Below, piece by piece: positions 43,566 to 54,468 of a stretch of 64,000 nt of DNA; position 1 is the first letter of the stretch; every line of letters starts with the position of its first letter. The stretch is from Gari tellinella. Lineage: Eukaryota > Mollusca > Bivalvia > Cardiida > Psammobiidae. A program made the translations under genes and the position numbers. Below the pieces are notes generated by a model that was given only the letters and a program-made list of their open reading frames with translations, did not search any database and was not told the origin of the DNA. The stretch covers positions 33,683,246 through 33,747,245 of the forward strand of contig OV277866.1 in assembly GCA_922989275.2 (NCBI GenBank), read 5' to 3'.

Positions 43566-44529
43566 CTATTGAGGAGAGCAACTACGTCAATCAATAAAGT
43601 AAACAATACCAGTCATGTCAGGAACAATCCAAAATATTTTCCAAACAGGAAAATTATTAATTTTGATATATTTGATATGCATTGTAACATAACAATTTAA
43701 ACCAAATTTCTTTATGTTCCTTATTACTACCAGCAAATCACTTTCTACAATTGAACTTCACTTTTTTGTAGCGATGTTCCCTTTTTGTTATCTGCTGCAC
43801 CGATGTCACGTTACACAAGTGGACACGTCAATATTTTCCTGTACAGTCCGCTTACAAAAGTATGCTCTAATTATATAATGGAGACTATTTTATGTTACAT
43901 TATTGTTCAAATGGCTTGATATTGAGACTTGCTAATCATGATTTAAGCAACTTTTTAAAACAAATGACGACAATAGCCTTCAGGGTATACTCTTCAAAAT
44001 GACGTGACAACTCTATATCGTGTTGAGTTAGAACCAAGACTTATACTACATAATAAATAAAAAACGTTTATGTTATTGGTTTCTTATTTGGATGGGATAG
44101 AAACATTGCGGAGGAGGAATGATTTAATCAAAAGGGAGAAAAAACAATTTTATGAATATTCATATACTCAGGAATTCTTGGAGAGATTCCTTATATATGT
44201 TTATCGGTCACAAACTTTTGTTTGAGTCTGTGTGTGGATAAAAATCAAACCGCACCGACATTGAGCAGGTAGAAAAATGACAACATACAATTGCTACGTC
44301 ATAAAAATGGCAGATATATGGTATATAGTTATTTGAAAGTTGTAACAGAATTAATTAAAAATATGTATCACATAACTTGCTGTCTGGGAGTTTTATAAAG
44401 TAATTATATAAATATAGTTATAGAAGTAGGAATTACAGTTTCTCAACAGTATATCTCTATAACATTGGCCTATCTCAAGGATGATTTTATAAAGGCAAAG
44501 CCATATTTATATTTAAATTTAACTATACA
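43566..44529. other. No recognised feature
   Basis: AT-rich, nothing identified. Confidence 0.5.
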
Positions 44530-44845
44530 ATTTTAAAAAGGCGACAATGTCGCTGTATGAAAGCATACTACTATACATTAATACGCATTACGCTGAACAG
44601 ATATCGGTCGTCGGGAGGTGGGAGCCTCCTTTGGTTCGCACATTTCGAATACCGATGTCTGGAAGAGTCTATTACCGGGCACATCCCCCTCCCCTCCATC
44701 ACCTTATTAGATATTAGTTAAAATTAGTTAAATATAAAAACCATGTGACAGTAATTACTTAATATATTCTTTTGTTGTACCTTATATTTTCTATGTTATG
44801 TAGAATTCGAGAAAATAAAGTTCTGTTCTGTTCTGTTCACTAGTG
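44530..44845 (+). repeat. LINE-type 3' tail with (TTCTG)n
   Basis: GC-richer 3' UTR-like block (GTCGGGAGGTGGGAGCC; CACATCCCCCTCCCCTCC), then AT-rich sequence, AATTCGAGAAAATAAAG and a (TTCTG)n run at about 44820-44838. This is the layout of a non-LTR retrotransposon 3' end. The start is arbitrary and no coding part remains. Confidence 0.5.
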
Positions 44846-44930
44846 GAATATCGGTTTTTGGATTCCAGCGAAAACATTTCGTCCTCAAGCGCGGCATGTA
44901 GCGGGACACCGAATGACATTATTTGCGATG

Positions 44931-45140
44931 TACAGTAAAACCTCTCTATTACGACCACTAAATTATGTTAATCAGTTCGGTGTTTACGATAGGTGACCGC
45001 TTAAAGCAAGGTGACAGTGAAACAGAAAGCTCCTTCAGGAGCTTTCTGTTTCACTGTCACCTTGCTTTAAGCTGACACCTCTCTATTATACAATCAATTA
45101 GCCATCATTTTAGTGGTCGTAATAGCGAGGTTTTACTGTA
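44931..45140. mobile_element. Family F MITE, complete
   Basis: Best F copy. TACAGTAAAACCTCTCTATT at the left and AATAGCGAGGTTTTACTGTA at the right. Central perfect hairpin with 34-nt arms (45001-45034 and 45037-45070) around TC: TTAAAGCAAGGTGACAGTGA and AACAGAAAGCTCCT. The TA-like flanks suggest a different transposase class from family E. Confidence 0.92.
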
Positions 45141-45833
45141 GTTATTTTAAAAAAACGTCAAGATTTGTTAAAATTCTATATAGCAGAAATACTACAAACA
45201 ACGGTTTCGATTGATTTAATAGATGTTTATACGCGGCGTCCGATTAGGACCCAAACGTTTGACACACTTGTCGATATTTTGGGTCAAACAACCTTAAATC
45301 TACTTTGAAATGTATCTTGCAGACAACATCTCTTAAACAGACGACACAAAGCGGGGATTGGGAAACCAAATGCGTGAATTATTTGATCAGCCTAATGACC
45401 ACATTCATTATAACTTATTATTTATTAATGCATTCGCTGCCATTGCGACGCAAACTCGTCTAATATAGTCGTTGACATAATATCGTCTGCATAACGTTTT
45501 TGTCTTTTCAAACAATTTGAAATAATAAGCGTTTAATAAGAAACATAGATATGGGTGTCAAACAGATTGATCTGAATCAAAATGATGTCGTGTTATAGAG
45601 CCTGGCAGCAACCATGTTTTATCCTTTCATTACCGAAGTACGTTTTGAATTATACAGTGCCTTTGCAATCAGTTTTGATCCCGATCCCGATTAGAAACCG
45701 CGTACCGCAGTATGATCAGAATCCAAACTATTGTATATCCTAAATTATGACGAAGTTTTACAGTGTATTTATGTGATTTACATTTCTGTTTTTCATTTCA
45801 AGCAACACATTCCTTAAAGTTATGTTTATCACT
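45141..45833. other. Decayed family C scraps
   Basis: Core remnants near 45230-45265 (CGCGGCGTCCGATTAGGACC), 45558-45600 and 45668-45733 (CAGTTTTGATCCCGATCC ... CGCAGTATGATCAG). No complete element. No gene. Confidence 0.5.
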
Positions 45834-45960
45834 GTTTGTCGCGTGGTAAGCATGATTTGTTGATTATTTTAAACGCATGCAAAGTTTATATGTATGTCTG
45901 TATGGGGATGAGCTGTATTGCTAAAACCAAATAAATATTCTGTTCTGGTTTGTTCTGTTC
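45834..45960 (+). repeat. LINE-type 3' tail
   Basis: TGTATGGGGATGAGCTGTAT, then AAAACCAAATAAATATTCTG and degenerate TTCTG units. Similar in plan to the tail at 44.8 kb, presumably another severely truncated LINE. Confidence 0.45.
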
Positions 45961-46136
45961 TTATTGACCCCTTCATAATACATCAAGTATTCCCATTGAA
46001 AACAGTTTATAGCCAAATCAGAAGCCCAGTAAAAATTGATGTTCACGATACAAGAATATTTTGCAAATTAAATGCTGAAATAATGAATTCCACCACCACA
46101 TTATTCCGAGCGCACTAGTAGGCACACAGGTTTATA

Positions 46137-46380
46137 TTAACTCTTTCACTACAATTTCTTGTGAGATGCTTGCCCCTTCATCGTTTCATTGTCGTCTGCT
46201 ACAATTTTGTTGTCTGCAATGTCGTTTCAAAATTTAAAAAATAGGAAGGATCACTGAGTATATTTCAAAACGAGTGTCTGACAGTTTGGATCCTGATCAG
46301 ACGCCGCGTAACACGGCGTCTGATCAGGAGCCAAATGTTTGCAAACGCACTTTGAAGCGTCATTGAGAGGGAAAGGGTTT
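46137..46380 (-). mobile_element. Family C MITE, complete (C12)
   Basis: TTAACTCTTTCACTACAAT at the left and GAGAGGGAAAGGGTTTA at the right. Long arm with TTGTCGTCTGCTACAATTTT. Core GGATCCTGATCAGACGCC / ACACGGCGTCTGATCAGG nearly perfect. A26 begins 2 bp after its right tip. Confidence 0.88.
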
Positions 46381-46381
46381 A

Positions 46382-46631
46382 TACAATGGAGAAAAATGTT
46401 ATTCTTTCCCGTTTAAACGCAAACGTACGCAAACGCAAAGCACTAAAACGTAGAAAAGAACAACTTTTGGACAATTCTGATATTTCATGTTTATCATAGT
46501 GGCAAACAGTTTGGAGCCTGATCAGACGCCGGGCACCCGGAGTCTGATCTGGCTCCAAACTGTTTGCACTGGGAATAACAGTTTTAGCGTAAACGCGTTT
46601 ATTGGGAAAGAATAACACATTCTCCACTGTA
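46382..46631 (-). mobile_element. Family A MITE, full length (A26)
   Basis: Tips TACAATGGAGAAAAATG and ACATTCTCCACTGTA. Core with a shortened GGGCACCCGG apex. It inserted at or beside the right tip of C12. Confidence 0.9.
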
Positions 46632-47479
46632 AGACGCAAGTGATACTAATTTACATTTATATTGACTTCCCTTTTGTTTTACCACCAACATCCTAATTAG
46701 AAATATAAAATTTGACTTGTTTGTTTCAGCAGACGATATTCTTGCAGTTAAAAGATTAAGGTATCAATATTACACTAGCTAAATACAAACACATGGTGCT
46801 TAAAATCACATCACGAGGGAAGCTGTTTTATGTTACATCAATTGAAAAACAGTCAAAATAGTGTTAAGCGGCCATTTATCTGAGAAGCATGCTGATTTCC
46901 AAAGAAATATGCATGTTTAATTGCATAACAAATGTAAAACATAAGTTCTGTAGCAAGATTACGTAAAACCATTATTATGTTTATCGTGATGTTGCTAACA
47001 TTTGCAAACAGTAGGGATCAAGATTGGAGGCCGCGTAAATTTGCGTTTAATCTAGTTCTATATTGTTTGCCACTCATATAAAGTTTGTATTGGTTTAAAC
47101 GGTTTTGTTCTATTGTCGCAGACAATGTATATATAGAAGACGACAATTCAAAATGATAAGGGTGAACAATGAATGTGGACTTAATCAACCTCCTTTGATT
47201 GGACAATTAACACACATTTTTTAATGCAATAAAATTAAACACATACTGGGAGATTGGTGGGCGTGTAGTCTTTTTTAACCATTTCGCTGTCGTCTGTTTT
47301 TTTTTTATTTCTTTTTAATTTCGATAACAAATTGAATCAGTGTACTTTGGTGTCTGTTGCGGATAAAAATTGTTTAAATAATTATGACGTTCAAGTCGAT
47401 TTTGCATTTTTACTATAAGTGTTTGATTCGTGTAAACTTTTAGCCAGATCAAATCAGAGTACTCAGCTTTTGATCGGGC
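46632..47479. other. No gene; decayed core near 47005
   Basis: TTTGCAAACAGTAGGGATC, GAGGCCGCGTAAATTTGCG and ATTGTTTGCCACTC (47000-47073) form an old family C core, with GCAGACAATG and GAAGACGACAATTC after it. Nothing else identified. Confidence 0.5.
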
Positions 47480-47681
47480 TTAACACATTGAACCCTAGCA
47501 ACGAGTATCCTCTTCATTAACAAATCAGATACCTATCAACAGGACACTTGTTCTATGCAAACAGTGTACACACTGTCATTTTGTAAAATATTGTTAAAAT
47601 CTACTCTTATTCTGCAAACATGGACTAAATTTAATTTTAAACAGGAATTGTCTATTTAAAAGTTTAATGGTGAACTATTAA
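47480..47681 (+). mobile_element. Family D MITE, decayed (D4)
   Basis: TTAACACATTGAACCCTAG at the left and GGTGAACTATTAA at the right. CAGGACACTTGTTCTATGC and GGACTAAATTTAATTTTAAA match D arms. The GAGGGCTCC hairpin is deleted (CAAACAGTGTACACACTGTC). Confidence 0.65.
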
Positions 47682-47795
47682 AAAGACAGGTTGTCAGTGG
47701 AATTTTGATAAATTGTTAACATGCGATTTTATTATATTACATGTACATGTATTTCAAATTGCATATATGTGTATATGCGTTCAATTGGAAACACA

Positions 47796-48046
47796 TACAG
47801 TGAAAAATCTGTTATTCTTTCCCGTTTAAACGCAAACGTACGCAAACGCAAAGCACTAAAACGTTGAAAAAACAACTTTTGGACAATTCTGATAATTCAT
47901 GTTTATCTTGGTGGCAAACATTTTGGAGCCTGATCAGACGCCGGGTTACCCGTCGTCTGATCTGGCTCCAATCTGTTTACACTGCAAATAATAGTTTTAG
48001 CGTAAACGCGTTTATTGGGAAAGAATAACAGATTCTCCCCACTGTA
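47796..48046 (-). mobile_element. Family A MITE, full length (A27)
   Basis: Tips TACAGTGAAAAATCTG and CAGATTCTCCCCACTGTA. Intact core with a GGGTTACCC apex. Confidence 0.92.
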
Positions 48047-48063
48047 CCAAATATCACCATTTA

Positions 48064-48195
48064 AAGTGGAGAAGAAGACGAAACTTTCGCAAGACACGCG
48101 TTCATGCTAAAGCAATCATGCCTTCTGCAAAAGGTTTTGAGCCAGATCAGACGTGGGGTAACCCTTAGTCCGTTCGGGATCCATACTTATTATCA
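48064..48195 (+). mobile_element. Family A MITE, decayed left part (A28)
   Basis: AAAGTGGAGAAGAAGACG, then CACGCGTTCATGCTAAAGC and AGCCAGATCAGACGTGGGG. The right arm is not recognisable. Confidence 0.55.
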
Positions 48196-48518
48196 CTCAG
48201 GTTTGAAATAATCATTCGAAACTTAATTCAAATGTTATTTAACCCTTTCACTCTCAATGACTCTTACAAGCGTGTTTGCAAACAGTTCGGATCCTGATCA
48301 GACGCCGCGTAACGCGGCGTCTGATAAGAATCCAAACTGATTGACACTCGTACCGATATATTTAAAGGGAAATGGACAGCTGGTGATAAATATCTTTTAA
48401 ATGAAAGATATTGAAAAAAAATCGCATTCTGCCTTTGAAATTTTGAAAAATAATAAAAAATGAAGTAGTTAGAGCCGTTTAAACTTTGTGATATATGACT
48501 GTGCAAGCGACCATGGGG

Positions 48519-48575
48519 GCCGCCATTTTGTTTACCTGTGTGACGTAACTAAGGCCTTCCGCGACCTTCCGGTTA
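48519..48575. promoter_or_regulatory. Promoter-like block with YY1-type and ETS-type motifs
   Basis: GCCGCCATTTTG (48519-48530) matches the classical YY1 site, and CCTTCCGG nearby contains an ETS core. The other subterminal region has CCAATATGGCGGC (51357-51369), the same YY1-type motif in the opposite direction. Location 150 bp inside each end suggests a transposon promoter. Function is inferred only. Confidence 0.4.
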
Positions 48576-48662
48576 TAGCGAGTCTAACAGGGAATGCCGT
48601 ACAGTGCGCGGAATTTACATCGATAACATTAATAAACTGAAATACTGAGAAAAATTGGGCAT

Positions 48663-48863
48663 GTGGAGGAAGGTAAAAACACTTTAGGACTTCAGTGTTA
48701 CGATTTCGATCCTAAATTATCAGAGAATGTAATATTAGAAGACAGAGACTACGACGGGTCGGGCGAAGAGAAAGCGCATTCGCCGGACGAATTTGCGACT
48801 GCAATACTTGTGTATAAATGCCTACAAAGGAGGTTAATACTTGCTGAAGAACAAATGAAATGA
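48663..48863 (+). pseudogene. Acidic 67-codon frame in the transposon
   Basis: The frame contains LQCYDFDPKLSENVILED and DEFATAILVYKCLQRRL before a stop. It lies 130-190 bp after the promoter-like block, which is where a first exon would be expected. The acidic head with a YxFxP-like motif reminds me weakly of uncharacterised transposon-associated proteins of bivalves, but I cannot name a family. After the stop all frames are broken. It is probably a decayed element gene. Confidence 0.3.
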
Positions 48864-49420
48864 CGATTGGGTGTCTTGGTGACAATGAGTGCATAGCAGA
48901 ACCATCAAAATTTCGAGCTATTAGTGCTTAATCCAGCCATACTTGAGGTAGCGTATATCAGGCAAATATCATAGGACACCGGAATCGGGCACGGATACTC
49001 TTGATAATATTTGCATACTGGTTGTGAATAAAGGCATCGAAGCCCTGTGACTTTCGAAAAAAGTTTCTCCGATATATTTAGTCTTATCTGTTAATATTTC
49101 CGTAAATATTAATCATAAACATCGGCTCCAGGATATCTTCGTTTTTTTACGGGGCTACGACTAAAACACGAGCAGATAAAGACGATAATACATGTGCCGA
49201 TTTTTATAACATCCAGTCAGAGACACTGTCTCTGCATCCAGTACAAAACGGATGAGGTATTACGTTTTTATTTAATAAAATAAGGGGGATCAAATTATTT
49301 TCTGGTCTGTTATGAATTTTCCGTGACGTTTAACATCGGTTCTGGTCCTCAATCGGACATACATTTTTAGAAAATAGACCATTTATTCTCGGTATCGCAA
49401 AATCCGGGAACTTTCGTACA

Positions 49421-49628
49421 CACAGAGTTTCTCAATATCTCATTTGGATCCAAACTGTTGCTGACCTTTAAGTACAGTCAGTTTTGATTCCGATCTGGGT
49501 CCTAACTGTTTGTCGGTCTCTCGTACGGATAAAAGTTTCTTCAATGAGCTTTTCAATACATTCAAACCTTAGTTCGGATTTTCAATCACAGAGTTTCTCA
49601 ATATCTCAGTTGGATCCAAACTGTTGCT
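49421..49628. repeat. 42-bp direct repeat inside the transposon
   Basis: CACAGAGTTTCTCAATATCT plus GGATCCAAACTGTTGCTGA occurs at 49421-49462 and 49587-49628. Between and after them lie core-like arms (TTTTGATTCCGATCTGGG; TCCTAACTGTTTG; AAGATCCAAACTGATT), so pieces of the shared core also exist inside this transposon. Confidence 0.7.
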
Positions 49629-51967
49629 GAACTTTTTGCACAGTCATTGACATGACAAATGTGGAAGATCAATTAATCATCTAGCAATTGAGACTGGCAA
49701 TGTCTGATTAAGATCCAAACTGATTAATTGTCTGCTGAACAAAGTATTTGATATTCTGATCTGGGTCAAAACTGAACGCTCTAGATAACGTGATCCGAGT
49801 GCTCATTTATTGTATTAATGTCGTTTTTTACTTATCGCTATATATCTTGAGCTTATATAAAGATCTATGAAAATCATAATCGAAACAGATTCAGGACATA
49901 TTTCAGCAGGCGGCTTTGATCTAGATCGCATTTTATGCTGACATTCATCATCAACCACTAATCAATTAAGCTGCCTTGCAAATTGTACGATATGGACCGG
50001 AAATAATTACACACAACCCCTTTCTGCCTAAGACCCCCTCTGTGAAGAAGTAAGAAGCTTTAGGGGCCTGCAGGGCATAAATATCCATATTACGTAATCT
50101 AATTAGCCGCACTTGTCAAACAGGGTTGTAAACACAGGCTAGCAATTTGGCTACTTAAATATGCGATAACACGCCACGAGCCTTTTACCCTGTTTCTACT
50201 TCTGAAAATATGTGACCACTTAAAACAAGTTGAAAATACTTTCAGCCTGCTTTAAGCTTTTATCTGCTAACATATTGAAAATATTTCTTATGATTTTTAT
50301 TTGTGACAGTATGATATTGAAACTATTTTCTCCAGTATATGAAGGAATTAATTAAAGGCGTTAAAAGGCGTATTTATGGGGGAAAGGGTTACATCAAAAC
50401 AAAAAAGCCAAGATCTTTAAAAAAAAAAAAGAAAAAAAGAATATTGGACACTTCTAGCTCTTGTGGTTTTGTATTGATCTAGATGTGTATGCTGCTTTTT
50501 TAAAAAGGCTAGAGTCTACCATAAAACTCGAATTTAAATCTTAAATTAAAATTCATTTAGGCCTATCTAAAAGTTGTTTGAATTTTTTTCTACAGAAATG
50601 ACGAGTGTAAAACTACACACAGAAATAAGAACGATAAAACTAGATCCAATCAAAATCGGATTTGGACTCAAGTAAGATCGCTCTATCAGATCGGGATCTA
50701 GAGAATCGCGATGATTAAATTAAGAAAGAAAAAACCGATCTAGATCTACCCGTACAATATGTAGATCTAGTAATGAGACTTTTTTTTATTAAGAATTTCT
50801 GTAGCGTTGAATTCCTAAACCGAGACCATGGAGAAAGGACTTTCTCCATGCCGAGACGAACCAGCTAGAAAATGCTGATTTGTAAACGAGTTGGTAGATC
50901 TAAGCCAGTTCAACATTTAGGTCTAGATCAGCACAATATCGCACTGATTATCAGATTTTTTTTATTGTAGATCTAGATCTATTATTATAAACATCAATCA
51001 AGGTATTATGGATGTCGCCAGACTCTACTGTTAGCCATTTCGCAGCATTGTTTTCCCAGATTCTATAGCTGGGAATTGGAACGGACATTTCTCTAAGCCG
51101 ATTAACGATAGCTTCTGATCGTTTCTGGATCTACACGACCTTTCAAGTTCATCATAATCAATATGAATATACCATCTATCTATTATCTTTTTTTTTAACT
51201 GTATGCGACCTTGAATTAAGCTTGCCGTTACCCTTACTGACGAAGTGTGAAATGTCCGTCCAAGTTACAGTGGTTGAGTGAAAGAGCCAATCAGCGTTTA
51301 GGCCTTGGTGTCGTCACAAAATGGATAAAACTCGAGGGTTCCGAATGATAGCTTTGCCAATATGGCGGCGCCCGTTCCAATTAGCGATAGCTTACCTGTA
51401 TGCAGTAAATCGATCTTTTTCGTACCTTATCGATGAGTAATAATTGCAGGACCTTCATGAATGTTGCTTTTAGGATAAAATCTAGGATCTAAGACCATAT
51501 TGTCATCAGCTGTCCGTTTTCCTTTAAGTAATACTACATTGAAACGATTTTGCAAACAACGACATTAAAGCAGACAAAAATGGAACGGTGAAGGGGTAAC
51601 ACTTTCCCAAAAAAAATTGATCATGAAAGGGTAATATATTTTATTATATTTCATGTACGTTTCGTTTGCATCACAATGGAGTATACAAACATCTTCCTTA
51701 CTCACAGTTCACACTGTACTACTTTCTGATGTATCTTGTAAAACAATAAACACGCGCCATGTTTACATATCCAGTGATACCTCTCGGGGGCTTTAAATTT
51801 AACCGAAGAGTAAGTAATTGCTTTCCGGAATAGTTGCGAGGCGGTATAATGAATTTCAGTCGGTCTGTTTTCAGTCAAAGTTGACAAACGTTTACGTGGC
51901 CCCAGGATATAACTTGTGTTTTGTAACAAATCTAGTGTCTGTTTACTACCAGTCACACGTGAACTGT

Positions 51968-52215
51968 TACAGAGGAGAATACGTTATTCCTTCTCGTTTG
52001 GACGCAAACGAAACACAAACTCGATTCACTAAAATGTAGAAAATAATAACATTTTGAAAATTCTGACTCATTAAGTAAGTCTGAATGGCAAACAGTTCGG
52101 AGCCTGATAAGACGCCGGATTACACGGCGTCTGATCTGGCTCCAAACTGTTTGCATTGGAAATAATAATTTTAGCGTAAACGCGTTTATTTTGAAGGAAT
52201 ACTGTCCTTTCGAAT
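51968..52215 (-). mobile_element. Family A MITE (A29)
   Basis: Tip TACAGAGGAGAATACG. Right arm with CGCAAACGAAACACAAAC. Core with GCCGGATTACACGGC. The far tip is decayed (TTTTGAAGGAATACTGTCC). Confidence 0.8.
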
Positions 52216-52372
52216 AGCAATAAAACTAAAAAACAACTTATCATCTCAATCTGAGTGGCAAACATCTTGGAACTTGATTACTCAACGTTTGATCTGGCCC
52301 CAAACTGTTAGCAATTGCAATAATAGTTGTGTAAACGCGTTTATTGGGAAAGAATAACGTTTTCTCTACTAG
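52216..52372 (-). mobile_element. Family A MITE, partial copy abutting A29
   Basis: AGTGGCAAACATCTTGGAAC, CAACGTTTGATCTGGCCC, TGTAAACGCGTTTATTGGG and AACGTTTTCTCTACTA give the second half of another A element in the same orientation. Its core lost the GC stem. Confidence 0.7.
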
Positions 52373-53173
52373 AGATAGTTAAGTTAAACACTAATACTAA
52401 ACTACTGGCACACGCTTAACCAAGATAAAGTAGCGAACGCAGCTATTATATTTCTCTTGTTTGACTATAACATATTAACTACTGGCATACATTTAACCTT
52501 TGGAAGCGCTAGACATTATTTTCATTTGAAAACGGTTCTGATAAAGATAAGTCGCTGCGTGACACAGCATCTGCCAATAATCTATACTGTTTGACCCTCT
52601 TATAAAAACACCCTTTTCCCGGATCAAAATGTTGAGACGTTCATATTTTATCAAGGTTTCAAGTCAAAATGCCTAATTTGTTAATTTTTGGAACAGAACC
52701 AGAATAAATTTTCAGGTAGATTATATCACTGTAAGAAATGTTTCATTTGAATGTGAAATTATTGTATATCTGTCGATGATTTATAGAGATTTCTTAGTTA
52801 GATAAATTTCATATACGTCACAGTTGACGTGATGGTTCCATGTTTGCAGTGATAATATCATTTTTGTGACGTCACTATACAATATATTTTGTCACGTTGT
52901 GTATGTTTACTCTGTTAAATATAATTAAAATGTATATAATAGATAGAATAATAAATTTCGTTAAACTTTGTAAACTGTTGAAAGTGTAAACAGTTACTCG
53001 GCGTGGTCTCTAATTTCAAGATACAATTGCATAAACTCATTTATAGTGATTTCGTAAGGGTAATTCCTGTTTCCAATTAAGTCTAGTTCATGTATGACAA
53101 TTGAACAATGACAGTGTAGCCCTGATCAGAGTTTTTGTTTGTACTTTATGAACTTGTCAATAGGCTATGTGGA
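52373..53173. other. No gene; decayed core and D scraps
   Basis: A worn core lies at 52535-52600 (ACGGTTCTGATAAAG ... TCGCTGCGTGACACAGC). D-like words at 53060-53140 include TCCTGTTTCCAATTAAG and GTAGCCCTGATCAGAG. Nothing coding. Confidence 0.45.
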
Positions 53174-53331
53174 TACTGTAAAACCTGTAACGACCATTAA
53201 CACGAAAGCTAATTGATTGTATAAAATACAGGCGACAACTTAAAAGCAAGGTGACATTAAAACAGAAAGATCCTGAGGGCCTTTTCTGTTTTACCGCCAC
53301 ATCACTTTAAGCAGTCACCTGTCGTAAACAC
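53174..53331. mobile_element. Family F MITE, partial
   Basis: TACTGTAAAACCTGTAACGAC, then the hairpin AGGTGACATTAAAACAGAAA / TTTTCTGTTTTACCGCC. The right arm ends at the family G element that follows. Confidence 0.7.
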
Positions 53332-53333
53332 AT

Positions 53334-54018
53334 GGGATCCGTTTCATTAAACTTCATAAAACTTTGTACGACAAAAACGGGCGTAAGTAGTAAGTCAAAA
53401 CTTTAAAATACATTTAACTTCTGATTTCTCCATCTAACAAATACGAAAGACTCATGCAGGACACGCAACACAAACAATACACCCACCTCTCAAGCAGAAC
53501 ACACACACAGTCATACCATAACAAACCCACACACCTACACACACACGCGCAATACCATTCCTTCATCTACACACTAAATAGTAAACAACACGCAAGACAA
53601 ACATAAAGCAAAGTGAACGGTACGGTCAGTAGCAATCAATAATTAATTAGAAAATATTATTAATAACCACTGGGGAGTTAAACCTGGGTTTAGGGGCGCC
53701 CAACCTCACTCTTATCTCCTATATTCACCTATAAAGACGAACAGTGTACATAAAATATAAACCCTGTCCCACAACCTTACAATAAAAAAGACCGCCAACA
53801 CAGTAAGTAAATATATGTTAAACATCTAACAAAAATTCTATGACAAAAAGAGTATAATCCTGTCTTGTGACATCTCTTTGGTATCATCTTTCAAGACGAT
53901 TCCAAAGAGATGTCATCAGACAGGGTTACATGTAGATGGAGAAATAACTAAAAAGTGATAGTTTTATTTTCTGACTTACGACAACATTTGTCGTATGAAG
54001 TTTTATGCAACGGGACCC
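53334..54018. mobile_element. Family G MITE with a 419-bp insertion
   Basis: Outer ends GGGATCCGTTTCATTAAAC and TTTTATGCAACGGGACCCC. Left arm to 53436. Central hairpin (AGACGATTCCAAAGAGATG side) and right arm from 53856. The foreign block between them separates ATTTCTCCATCT from AATCCTGTCTTG, which are adjacent in other G copies. Confidence 0.82.
53437..53855 (+). repeat. CA-rich repeat inserted in family G
   Basis: Rich in ACACACAC words (53507-53550), followed by CACTGGGGAGTTAAACCTGG and GGGGCGCCCAACCTCACTC. The word CATCTAACAAA occurs at both junctions (53431 and 53823) and may be a target duplication. A fragment of the same family lies at 1688-1737. I do not recognise the class. There is no open frame. 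Confidence 0.6.
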
Positions 54019-54219
54019 CAGATGATTAACAATGCCGCGGCGCTAATAGAGAGGTCTTACTATAGTGCCACTGAACGTTGCTCCTGTCTATCACGGCTTT
54101 ACGGTTTATATGCTTATGTCAGCCTCAACAAAACAATCCTACGCCAAATACCTATATCGGAATTTCATACTGTAACTATTAGCGTTCTCAAATTAGTAAT
54201 GAAAGTAGTAAAAAGGTGT

Positions 54220-54468
54220 TTAACTATTTCCTCCCTGAAACTTTAAATGGACAATTCCAGTTTCCATTTTAGTTTAGTCCATTTCTGACTTTTAAGGGTT
54301 GTTTTTGTGAATGTTTGGCATTGTGACAAACAGTGAAGACCCTGATCAGAGTGCACATCGGAGCCCTCTGCTCAGGGTCTCCACTGCTTGCATAGGACAA
54401 TTGTACTATTCACATGTACACTGTTTGAAAAGCACGCCTATATGCGGGACTAGGGTTCAAAGAGTTAA
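54220..54468 (-). mobile_element. Family D MITE (D3)
   Basis: TTAACTATTTCCTCCCTG at the left and CTAGGGTTCAAAGAGTTAA at the right. The hairpin is partly degraded (CTGATCAGAGTGCACATC, GGAGCCCTCTGCTCAGGG). Confidence 0.86.

Larger units (their letters stand above)
48366..51523. mobile_element. TTAA-flanked 3.16-kb DNA transposon
   Basis: TTAA at 48362-48365 and 51524-51527 flank inverted ends AGGGAAATGGACAGCTGGTG and, from the other side, AGGAAAACGGACAGCTGATG; 18 of 21 tip positions match. TTAA duplication is a mark of piggyBac and Kolobok superfamilies, and the purine-rich AGG start suggests Kolobok to me, by inference. No intact transposase frame exists. The left part has a promoter-like GC-rich block and a 67-codon frame. 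The middle has core-like scraps and direct repeats. The right third is rich in AGATCTAG words with an A-rich run at 50420-50441. Confidence 0.8.
48239..51635 (+). mobile_element. Family C MITE split by a 3.16-kb transposon (C13)
   Basis: Left part 48239-48361: TTAACCCTTTCACTCTCAAT, a good core with CGCGTAACGCG apex, and GACACTCGTACCGATAT. Right part from 51528: TTGAAACGATTTTGC, ACATTAAAGCAGACAAAAA, GGTGAAGGGGTAAC and ATGAAAGGGTAA. Excising the insert with one TTAA gives a normal C element. Confidence 0.85.

Noticed and set aside
46379..46382. Exact insertion of A26 in the terminal TTAA of C12
   Set aside because: The junction reads GGGTTTATACAATGG, and removal of A26 with one TA does not restore TTAA. 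The elements are adjacent, but exact nesting is not supported.
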